Source: an uncultured bacterium
GTDB lineage: Bacteria; Verrucomicrobiota; Kiritimatiellia; RFP12; UBA1067
Assembly: GCA_902800055.1 (NCBI GenBank)
Contig: CADCCW010000014.1
Location: 1 to 43,684 of the forward strand
Length of the DNA: 43,684 nucleotides
Reading direction: 5' to 3'
The translations under genes and the position numbers were made by a program. The notes beneath the pieces were generated by a model that was not told the origin of the DNA, searched no databases, and saw only the letters and a list, made by a program, of their open reading frames with translations. Below are positions 12,537 to 20,094 of this stretch, piece after piece (within the stretch, counting starts at the first letter, position 1; each line of letters begins with the position of its first letter).

Positions 12537-14622
12537 AAAATTTTGCGATGTCCGCCTTGAGCTTGGCGAAGATCTCCGGGTCCTGGATGTCGGTCTCCAG
12601 CACCAGCTCGAGCTTGCGCTCCGGGTCGGATGCCTTCAAGGTCCTGAGTGCCGCGGCGTCGTGCAGCTTGCCGACCTTCGCGTCGCAGACCTTCCGCCCC
12701 TTCTCGGTCACGGTGAGCTTGCCGTAGCGGTCGAGCTCGCCGAAGTGGCGGTAGTCGTCCGGAGGCTGGTCCGCGCCGCAGGCGGGGCGCACCGGGAACG
12801 GCGCGTCGAGGAGCACCGCCGCGCGCAAGATCGCCGCAGCCGCGTTGCCCTTCCAGGTCGGGCGCACGGGGATGGTGACGGTGGTCACCGAGTTGCCCGG
12901 GATGCGCACCCGGTACTTGCCGACGCCCATCGCGAAAGGCTGGTAGGCGAACTCGCGCGAGAGGCGGCCGAAGCCGGCGATCTCGTGCGCGTCGGCATAC
13001 GCCTCGTCGCAGAAGGTGGAGCGGATGTCCGGCGCGCCCGGGGTGCACCAGCCGTCGAATTCGAAGTCGAACTCGACGTCGTGCGGGTTCATGTTCACGC
13101 AGAGGACCGCCCAGATGCCCTTGTCTTTGGAACGGGTCACGAGGTACTCGCAGTCGCCCTTGATCTTCGGGAGGTCGGCGGAGGCGAGGCCCTTGCGGAT
13201 GCCGAGGCGGCGGTCGAGGACGCTCGCGTAGTAGTCGGAGCACGCCCAGACAGCGTTCGACGCGCCGGCCGAGAACGCGCCGTAGTTGGCGCTGCCGAAG
13301 TCCATCACCACCGGATAGCGCAAAAGAGACTCCACCATCAGCTGCATCGCCGGGCCCATGCTGCCGACGACGGCGCGGCTTTCGCCGGCGGACTCGAAGT
13401 CGGGGCGGTCCGGTCCTCCGTTCATCCACTGCGCCTGCCAGCTGCCAGTCTTGGTCTTCGGGTCCCAATTGGACCACATCAGCGAACCGGTAAGGCAGCG
13501 GAACTCGTGGAGGTTCATGCCGTCGACGTCGGGATGCGCCGCCATCATCAGCATGTAGGCGGACTTGTTCAGCGTCTCGCGGAAGCGCTGGTGCGACGGC
13601 ACCTCCTCGTCGGCGCGGTCGCGCCACTCGGTGATCCAGAACTTCTTGCCCTTGAGTTCGGGGAACGCCTCGGTGAAGCGGCGATAGCGCCTAAGCCCCC
13701 AGTAGGTGGCGGAGAACGGGGCGTCCGCGCCGTAGGAATGGTAGATGACGTGGCTCACGTTGTGGAGCTGCGGGGCCATCGCCTTGATGAAGCGCGCCGA
13801 CCACTGGTTCATGCAGCTGGCGTCGAAATATCCCTTGGCCTCGAGCTTCTCGGCCTGCTCGGTGCGGGCGCGCACCGCGGCGATGTCGGGGTCGGCGCTG
13901 AAGTACTCGGCGAGCGGCATGCCGATCTCGCACTCCGGGAAGATTCGCTTGATCTCCGGGACGATCTCGCACCACCTTGCGGCGAAGTTCTCGGGTGTGT
14001 TGAACTTGTTGTCGAACATGGAGATGCCCGCCCAGTAAGGCTCGTTGCCGAGTTCGAAGCCGGCGACCACCTCCTTGAAGCCATTGTCGACGATCCACTG
14101 CACGTAGTCGCAGATGTGCTGCTTGACGATGCCGATGTCGGAAGAAGTGGCGCCGGTCTCCAGGTTGGTGAGCGCCCCGTAGTTCTCGAGCGTCAGCATC
14201 ACCTTGACGCCGTACTCCTTGTAGAAGGAGAAGGCGTTCTTCATGTCGGTCGTCCGCTCCGCGAAGCGGTTCTTCATCTTGCCGGTCTGCTTGTCCTTGA
14301 CCAGCTCCGCGCCGGCGCCGATCTGCCACTGGCGGTTGGCGCTCCAGTGACGGACGAACCTGGCGCCGCTCTGGCGGAAGATCCGCGCCGCCTCCTGGCG
14401 ATGGGTCTCGAAAAGCCACTTCGCGTCCTCGCCCCAGCCCACCCCGCCGCCGGCGTAGCCGAGAACCGGCGCGCACGACGAGGCCGAGAGGTCGCGGATC
14501 GGCCTGGCGTTCAGGTGGAGCGTGATCCTCGCCGGCGGAGCCTCCGGCTCCTCCACCGCCGTAGTGCAGCCTCCAGCGGCCACGAGCGCGGCCAGCGCCG
14601 CCGCCATCGTCCTGTAGTTCAT
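12517..14622 (-). CDS. Lipoprotein, probable clan GH-A glycoside hydrolase
   Basis: An exported protein of about 701 residues. The N-terminus (basic start, AALAALVAAGG then Cys) is a lipoprotein signal with the Cys at about residue 19. A TIM-barrel-like domain follows with VRHWSANRQW, LTLENYG, the candidate acid/base in FELGNEPYW, HSYGADAPF, and the candidate nucleophile in FWITEWRDRADEE; NEP and TEW at strand ends are typical of clan GH-A. The last ~200 residues look like beta-sandwich. I cannot name the family or substrate. The second ATG (14622) is chosen because AAGGA lies 8 nt before it; the first ATG (14628) is too close. It directly follows dnaE (29 nt). Confidence 0.65.
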   Translation of the reverse strand: MNYRTMAAALAALVAAGGCTTAVEEPEAPPARITLHLNARPIRDLSASSCAPVLGYAGGGVGWGEDAKWLFETHRQEAARIFRQSGARFVRHWSANRQWQIGAGAELVKDKQTGKMKNRFAERTTDMKNAFSFYKEYGVKVMLTLENYGALTNLETGATSSDIGIVKQHICDYVQWIVDNGFKEVVAGFELGNEPYWAGISMFDNKFNTPENFAARWCEIVPEIKRIFPECEIGMPLAEYFSADPDIAAVRARTEQAEKLEAKGYFDASCMNQWSARFIKAMAPQLHNVSHVIYHSYGADAPFSATYWGLRRYRRFTEAFPELKGKKFWITEWRDRADEEVPSHQRFRETLNKSAYMLMMAAHPDVDGMNLHEFRCLTGSLMWSNWDPKTKTGSWQAQWMNGGPDRPDFESAGESRAVVGSMGPAMQLMVESLLRYPVVMDFGSANYGAFSAGASNAVWACSDYYASVLDRRLGIRKGLASADLPKIKGDCEYLVTRSKDKGIWAVLCVNMNPHDVEFDFEFDGWCTPGAPDIRSTFCDEAYADAHEIAGFGRLSREFAYQPFAMGVGKYRVRIPGNSVTTVTIPVRPTWKGNAAAAILRAAVLLDAPFPVRPACGADQPPDDYRHFGELDRYGKLTVTEKGRKVCDAKVGKLHDAAALRTLKASDPERKLELVLETDIQDPEIFAKLKADIAKFYEVELK

Positions 14623-14651
14623 AGTCATGTTCCTTGTTTAAATCTTTCCGC

Positions 14652-17600
14652 CTACGCCTCCCAGGGCATCGGCTCGCGCGGCGTAAGCTGAAGCTCGTCC
14701 GAGAGCCCGAAGGAAATGCATCCCTGGCCGACGGCCTTGTCGAGCTCGGAGAGGAAGGAGAGCGTCACCGCGACGCGGCACTCGTCGGGGAGCACGGCGT
14801 CGACGGTCCTGCCCGACGAATGCCTTATCTCCAGGTGCAGCGGCAGCTTGCCGGGGTTCTTCGCCGCCGCCGCGTACACCGCCGCCGCGCGGCGCGGCGC
14901 CTCGGGGTCGGCGCAGTCGAGCCGCACCGTCAGCCCCTTCGACACCATCGGCAGCGCGTCCTCAAGCGGCATCGCTTCCTTGACGGTGAAGGAGAGGTCG
15001 CCGAGCTGGGGATGCTCCTTCGCGGCATCGTCCTTCGTGTAGAACGCCTTGTGGGCGATCTCGCCCGTCACCATCACCAGCTGGCCCTTCTTCTGCTCAA
15101 GGCCGGCGCACTGCGCCCACACCTTGGCGAACGCCGCGCCCTCGGCGCGGCCGCGTCCGTCGTCGAGCGCAAGGATCGCCCACTTCGCGCCCACGCTGCC
15201 GTCGGGACGCGGGCGGGGCGTCTTCACGAAGCATTCGTCGAGGATTCCGACCGCCCGGACGTCGATCTTCTTCAGGAGCGCCTTGTCCACTCCGCCGCGG
15301 ATCGCCGGCTTCAGCTTGGCGACCGCCCTGTTGACGGCGTCCCGGTCGGACCAGTTCACGCCGCCCTTCGCCCTGAGCGCGGCGCGCGCAAGCCCCTTGA
15401 GGATCCAGTCCTTCTCGTCGCCGGTCCTGAGCAGCGACTCGATGTCGAAATCCTCCTGCGCCGCCTCGGCGGGCGCGTCGTCGTCCGCCGCGCCGTCGGA
15501 CACGGGAGCGTCGTCGGCGCCGTCGGCCTCGTCCGCCTCCGACTCCTCCGGCGGCTCCTTCCGGCGTTCGATCATCGAGAAGTCGAACGGCACGAGCTCG
15601 CGGTTGTCCTTGCGGTCGACCCGCATCGCCGACGCCTCCTTCATGAGCTCGGCACAGCAGGCGAGCGGGTTGCCGGAGATGTAGACGCCGACAAGCTCGC
15701 GCTCGTTCTTCAGGTCCTCGGCCGGCGACCAGGGCGGGAAGTCGGTGAGGCACGAGTCGTCGGCGATCTCCTTGCCGCCGTCGGCCATGAGGTCGAAGAA
15801 GTTCGCCTGCGCGCTCGCGTTCTCCTTGGCGTGGAGCTGGGACTTCTTGAGCGCAAACTCGATGTTGGCGAAGAGCTTCGCGCGGTTGGGCTCGAGGGTG
15901 GAGAACGCGCCGGCGCGCACCAGGTTCTCGAGCACGCGGCGGTTGACGAGGCTGAGGCCGGCAAGGCGCATGCAGAAGTCCATGAAGCCGGTGTAGCGGC
16001 CGTTCGCCTCGCGTTCGGCGACGATCGCCTCCGCCGCCGCGGTGCCGACGCCCTTGATGCCGCCGAGTCCGTAGCGGATGCCGCGCGCGTCGGCGGTCGG
16101 GGTGAAACGCGCGCCGGACTCGTTGACGTCCGGGAGCTTCAGCGTTAGTCCGATCTCCTGCGCCTCGGCGACGAAGCCCGGGAGCTTGTCGAAGTTGCCG
16201 ATTTCGGACGAGATCTGCGCGCACATGAACTCGGCCGGGTAGTGCGCCTTGAGGTAGCCGGTCTGGTAGGCGATCCACGCGTAGCAGACGGAGTGCGACT
16301 TGTTGAACGCGTAGGAGGCGAACGCCTCCCAGTCGTTCCAGATCTTCTCGACAAGGCGCGACGCCGCCTCCTCGTCCTGCCATTCGCCGACGCGGAAGGC
16401 CGGGTTCGCCATGCAGCCCTTGACGAACTTCGCCTTCAGCTCGTTCATCACGTCGATGAGCTTCTTGCCCATCGCCTTGCGCAGCTTGTCGGAGTCGCCG
16501 CGGGAGAAGCCGGCGAGGTCGCGCGAAAGCAGCATCACCTGCTCCTGGTAGACGGTGATGCCGTAGGTGTCCCTGAGCCGCTGCTCCATCAGCGGATGGT
16601 CGTAGACCACCTCCTTGCGGCCCTGCTTGCGGTCGACGAAGTCGGGGATGTACTCCATCGGCCCGGGGCGGTAGAGGGCGTTCATGGCCACCAGGTCCGA
16701 GAGCCGCTCGGGCTGGAGCGCCCGGAGCCACTTCTTCATGCCCGGCGACTCGAACTGGAAGAGGCCGGTCGTCTCGCCGCGGCCGAAGAGCTCGTAGGTC
16801 TCGCGGTCGTCGTCGGGTATCTTGTCCGGGTCGAGCCGGCCGTCCGCGTCCCACAGCGCCTCCGGCACGCGCGGGTTGCGCGCCCCGAGCAGGTTGACGC
16901 ACTCCTTCTCTACGGTAAGCGTCTTGAGCCCGAGGAAGTCCATCTTGAGGAGCCCGACCGGCTCGACGAAGTGGCCGTCGTACTGGGTGGTGAGCAGCTT
17001 GTCGCCCTTCTCCGCGGCGGCGTCGGACTTCTTCCTGCCGCCCTTCTCCGGCGTTGGCATCACCGGCAGGGTCTCGATGAGCGGGTCGCGCGAAATCAGG
17101 ATGCCGCAGGCGTGGACGCCCGGCTGGCGGATCGACCCCTCCAGCCGCGCGGCCCGCTCCATGAGCTTGTGGACGACCGGGTCGCGCGAGTTGAACGCCG
17201 CCTCCAGGTCGGGCGACTCCTCGCGGGCCCGCTTGAAGTTGATCTTCGGCACCTCGGGGACGTAGGAGGCGAGCTTGTTCGTGTCCGCGAGCGGATAGTC
17301 CATCACCCGCCCGACGTCCTTGATCGCGCTCTTCGCCGCCATCTGGCCGAAGGTGACGATGTGCGCCACGTGGTCGGCCCCGTACTTGCGCGTCACGTAG
17401 TCGATGACGCGCTCGCGCCCGGCGTCGTCGAAGTCGACGTCGATGTCGGGCATGGAGATGCGGTCGGGGTTGAGGAAGCGCTCGAAGAGGAGGTCGAACT
17501 TGATCGGGTCCACGTTGGTGATGCCAAGCGAGTAGGCGACGGCAGAGCCCGCCGCCGAGCCGCGCCCCGGGCCGACCCACACGCCGCACTCCTCGCGCGC

Positions 17601-18917
17601 GGCGCGGATGTAGTCGGAGACGATCAGGAAGTACCCCGGGAAACCCATGGTGCGGATCGTGTCCAACTCAAACTGGACGCGCTCGTCGATCTCCTTCGGG
17701 ATTCCGTGCGGCCCCAGCTCCACCCCGTTCCCCGTTCCCCGTTCCCCATTCCCTATTCCCTGTTCCCTATTCCCTATTCCCTGCTCCCCATTCCCCCACC
17801 TCTTCCTCGCTCCCTCCCAGACGAGCGAGGCTAGGTACTCGGCCTCGAACTGGATGCGCACGACCTTGTCGTAGCCGCCGAGCTTCTTGACGCGCCCCTC
17901 CGGGTACATGCCGGCGAGCGTCGCCTCGTCGTATTTCCGCCGCGTGTCCTCCTCGGTGCCGAACGAGGCGGGGATGTCGAACTTCGGCATGATCGGATCG
18001 GAGTCGAGCTCGTACTCCTCCACCCTGTCCGCGACGTCGCGGGTGTTGCTGACCAGCTCCGGGTTCTCGGCGAAGAGCCGTCGCATGTCCGCCTCGGACT
18101 TGAACCACTCCTCGCCAGTGTAGACCATGCGCTTGGCGTCGCTCATCTTCGCACCGGTCGAGAGCGCCAGCAGCACGTCGTGGGAGTCGTCGTCCTCCTG
18201 GTCGAGGAAGTGGACGTCGTTGGTGGCGACGACGCGGATGCCGAGCTTCCTGCCGAGCTCCAGCATGCCCTTGACGACCCTGAACTGGCGGGCGTACAGG
18301 TCGGCGAACTCGTTGCGCGCGGCGACCGGCACGTCGTCGCCAGACTTCGTCGAGCGGTGCAGCATCACCTCGAGCGAGTAGTCGTCGCCGAAGAGCCCCT
18401 TGTACCACTTCGCCACCCGCTCGGCCTCTGCCATGTCGCCCTTGTCGATCGCGTGGGCGACCTCGCCCGCGATGCACGCCGACGAGCAGTGCAGGCCTTC
18501 GTGGTACTTCTCCAGCAGCGAGTGGTCGATCCGCGCGTTGTAGTAGAAGCCGTTGATGTGCGCGAGCGACACGAGCCTGACGAGGTTGTGGTAGCCGGTC
18601 AGGTTCTTCGCGTGCAGGCAGAGGTGGAAGCGCCGCTCGCCCTTGTCGCGGCTGAGGTAGTCGCCGGTCGAGGTGACGTAGGTCTCGCAGCCGAGGATGG
18701 GCTTGACCGTGGCGCCGGCGAGCTCGCCGTAGACCTTCTCCTTCTTCGACCGGCACTCGTCGTAGAAGCTCTTGAGCGCGAAGAGGTTGCCGTGGTCGGT
18801 GACGGCGAGCGCGGGCATGCCAAGCTTGCGCGCGCGCCTGACGAGCGGCACGATCTGGCACTGCCCGTCCAGCATGGAGTAGGTAGTGTGCAGATGGAGA
18901 TGGACGAAGTCGGACAT
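14652..18917 (-). CDS. dnaE: DNA polymerase III alpha subunit DnaE
   Basis: Replicative DNA polymerase catalytic subunit, 1421 residues. The N-terminal PHP domain starts FVHLHLHTTYSMLDG with TDHGNLFAL; the palm has GPGRGSAAGSAVAYSLGI and the catalytic aspartates in PDIDVDFDD (about 488-496); FGQMAAKSAIKDVGRVM, YQEQVMLLSRDLAGFSRG and FNKSHSVCYAWIAYQTGYLKAHYP follow, then an OB-fold region. Two oddities: a heptamer-encoded insert of GNREQGI-type repeats at about 374-397, just before the ERVQFELDTI helix, and an acidic insert at about 1119-1156. TATAAT ends 8 nt before the ATG with no ribosome site, so the mRNA is probably leaderless. The -10 lies over the rsmB stop codon. Confidence 0.97.
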   Translation of the reverse strand: MSDFVHLHLHTTYSMLDGQCQIVPLVRRARKLGMPALAVTDHGNLFALKSFYDECRSKKEKVYGELAGATVKPILGCETYVTSTGDYLSRDKGERRFHLCLHAKNLTGYHNLVRLVSLAHINGFYYNARIDHSLLEKYHEGLHCSSACIAGEVAHAIDKGDMAEAERVAKWYKGLFGDDYSLEVMLHRSTKSGDDVPVAARNEFADLYARQFRVVKGMLELGRKLGIRVVATNDVHFLDQEDDDSHDVLLALSTGAKMSDAKRMVYTGEEWFKSEADMRRLFAENPELVSNTRDVADRVEEYELDSDPIMPKFDIPASFGTEEDTRRKYDEATLAGMYPEGRVKKLGGYDKVVRIQFEAEYLASLVWEGARKRWGNGEQGIGNREQGIGNGERGTGNGVELGPHGIPKEIDERVQFELDTIRTMGFPGYFLIVSDYIRAAREECGVWVGPGRGSAAGSAVAYSLGITNVDPIKFDLLFERFLNPDRISMPDIDVDFDDAGRERVIDYVTRKYGADHVAHIVTFGQMAAKSAIKDVGRVMDYPLADTNKLASYVPEVPKINFKRAREESPDLEAAFNSRDPVVHKLMERAARLEGSIRQPGVHACGILISRDPLIETLPVMPTPEKGGRKKSDAAAEKGDKLLTTQYDGHFVEPVGLLKMDFLGLKTLTVEKECVNLLGARNPRVPEALWDADGRLDPDKIPDDDRETYELFGRGETTGLFQFESPGMKKWLRALQPERLSDLVAMNALYRPGPMEYIPDFVDRKQGRKEVVYDHPLMEQRLRDTYGITVYQEQVMLLSRDLAGFSRGDSDKLRKAMGKKLIDVMNELKAKFVKGCMANPAFRVGEWQDEEAASRLVEKIWNDWEAFASYAFNKSHSVCYAWIAYQTGYLKAHYPAEFMCAQISSEIGNFDKLPGFVAEAQEIGLTLKLPDVNESGARFTPTADARGIRYGLGGIKGVGTAAAEAIVAEREANGRYTGFMDFCMRLAGLSLVNRRVLENLVRAGAFSTLEPNRAKLFANIEFALKKSQLHAKENASAQANFFDLMADGGKEIADDSCLTDFPPWSPAEDLKNERELVGVYISGNPLACCAELMKEASAMRVDRKDNRELVPFDFSMIERRKEPPEESEADEADGADDAPVSDGAADDDAPAEAAQEDFDIESLLRTGDEKDWILKGLARAALRAKGGVNWSDRDAVNRAVAKLKPAIRGGVDKALLKKIDVRAVGILDECFVKTPRPRPDGSVGAKWAILALDDGRGRAEGAAFAKVWAQCAGLEQKKGQLVMVTGEIAHKAFYTKDDAAKEHPQLGDLSFTVKEAMPLEDALPMVSKGLTVRLDCADPEAPRRAAAVYAAAAKNPGKLPLHLEIRHSSGRTVDAVLPDECRVAVTLSFLSELDKAVGQGCISFGLSDELQLTPREPMPWEA
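17727..17796. repeat. Heptanucleotide array (10 copies) inside dnaE
   Basis: Ten uninterrupted heptamers on the plus strand: three GTTCCCC, then ATTCCCT, ATTCCCT, GTTCCCT, ATTCCCT, ATTCCCT, GCTCCCC, ATTCCCC. On the coding strand the units are GGGAANN-type and translate to a 7-residue period such as GNREQGI. Units 2, 5 and 8 in coding order, the only ones where T would create an in-frame TAG, carry C instead; T occurs freely in units 1, 3, 4, 6 and 7. Confidence 0.92.
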
Positions 18918-18925
18918 ATGCGTGT

Positions 18926-18934
18926 ATTATAGCA
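18926..18934 (-). promoter_or_regulatory. Extended -10 promoter of leaderless dnaE, overlapping the rsmB stop
   Basis: TGCTATAAT on the minus strand; TAA at 18927-18929 is the rsmB stop codon. The hexamer ends 8 nt before the dnaE ATG, the same geometry as at tgt and the 9821 gene. Confidence 0.65.
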
Positions 18935-20081
18935 TAACCAGCGCGGCGGCATAGGCGCCGTCCTCGCCGCTCTCGAACGGCACCGACTCCACCTCGCGGA
19001 CAAGCGTGAAGTCTGGGTGCCGCGCAAGGAACGCCGCAGCCTGGCATGAGTTCTCCTCCGGCTCGTTCGAGCAGGTGGAGTAGACGATCGTGCCCCCGGG
19101 CGCGAGCCGCGCCGCCGCCGCGTCGAGGATCTCCGCCTGTAGCTTCACGAGCGCAGCAAGCCGCTTCTCGCTCCAGTTCCAGCGCGCGTCGGGACGGCGC
19201 CGCAGCACCCCGGTGTTGGAGCAGGGGGCGTCGACGAGGATTTTGCCGAACAGTCCGGCGGAGGCGGGCGGCGGCTCGGGGACGACCTCGACGTCGAGGC
19301 GCAGCCGCGCGGCGTTCTCCTCCAGCTTGCGGCGGCGGGACGGGTTGACCTCGCAGGCGACGACCCTGGCGCCGCGCCAGGCGAGCTGGGCGGTCTTGCC
19401 GCCGGGGGCGGCGCAGAGGTCGAGGACGCGCTCGCCGGGCTGGACGTCCATCAGCTCCACTGCGTGGCGCGTCGCAGGGTCCTGCACGATAAATTCTCCC
19501 TCGGCGTAGCCGGGCTCGGCTTCGACCCTCCGGCCATGCGCGAGCGGCGCGAAGGTACCGTCGCGGCGGGCGAGGAACACCGACGGCGGCTCGTTGTGCC
19601 AGCGGCAGAGCCGCTCCGCCGCCTCGACGCCCCAGCGCGCGGTCCAGCGCCGCACCAGCTCCGTCGGGAAGCTCTCCCGGACCTCGAGCGGCGCGGCGGC
19701 GACGAGCGCGGCGAGCTCCTCCCGCCGACGCAGCAGGTTGCGGAGGACCCCGTTCACCACCCTGGCGACGGACTTCTGCTCGCATGCCTTCGCCGCCTCG
19801 ACGGTCTCGTTCACCGCGGCGAAGTCGGGCACGTCGTCCATGTAGAGGACCTGCGCGGCGCCAATGTAGAGGAGCGCCTCGAGCTCGCCCTTCGGCCACC
19901 GGCTCACCAGCTGGCCGAGGACGAACCGCAGCGTACGCAGCCGGCGGATTGCGGTGAAGACGAGGTCCTGGACGAACGCGCGGTCGTGGCCATCAGGCAG
20001 CAGCGAAGGCGCGAAGTCCTTCGTCAGGAGCCACCTCGCCAGCGCAAACGCCGCGGCACGTCTGGAACCGACCGCCACCAA
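18927..20081 (-). CDS. rsmB: 16S rRNA (cytosine(967)-C5)-methyltransferase RsmB
   Basis: Methylates C967 of 16S rRNA. The 384-residue protein has an N-terminal NusB-like helical domain (RAFVQDLVFTAIRRLRTLR, VNETVEAAKACEQKSVARVVNGVLRNLLRR), SAM motif VLDLCAAPGGKTAQLA, the catalytic DAPCSNTGVLRRRPDARWNW, and the second Cys in YSTCSNEPEEN. It begins at a TTG or at the GTG one codon later; no ATG fits. It follows alaS by 13 nt, and its stop codon is embedded in the dnaE -10. Confidence 0.93.
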   Translation of the reverse strand: MVAVGSRRAAAFALARWLLTKDFAPSLLPDGHDRAFVQDLVFTAIRRLRTLRFVLGQLVSRWPKGELEALLYIGAAQVLYMDDVPDFAAVNETVEAAKACEQKSVARVVNGVLRNLLRRREELAALVAAAPLEVRESFPTELVRRWTARWGVEAAERLCRWHNEPPSVFLARRDGTFAPLAHGRRVEAEPGYAEGEFIVQDPATRHAVELMDVQPGERVLDLCAAPGGKTAQLAWRGARVVACEVNPSRRRKLEENAARLRLDVEVVPEPPPASAGLFGKILVDAPCSNTGVLRRRPDARWNWSEKRLAALVKLQAEILDAAAARLAPGGTIVYSTCSNEPEENSCQAAAFLARHPDFTLVREVESVPFESGEDGAYAAALVML

Positions 20082-20094
20082 CGCCCCGCCGCGG

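Noticed and set aside
12460..14691. Very long open frame on the plus strand opposite the glycosidase gene (also similar ones opposite dnaE, alaS, greA, RND and btuB).
   Set aside because: They are antisense shadows caused by high GC; compositions are Arg/Ala/Val/His-rich without domain motifs, and the minus-strand genes carry clear signatures.
17727..17796. CRISPR-like or intergenic repeat.
   Set aside because: Units are 7 nt with no spacers and lie inside coding sequence; no cas genes are present.
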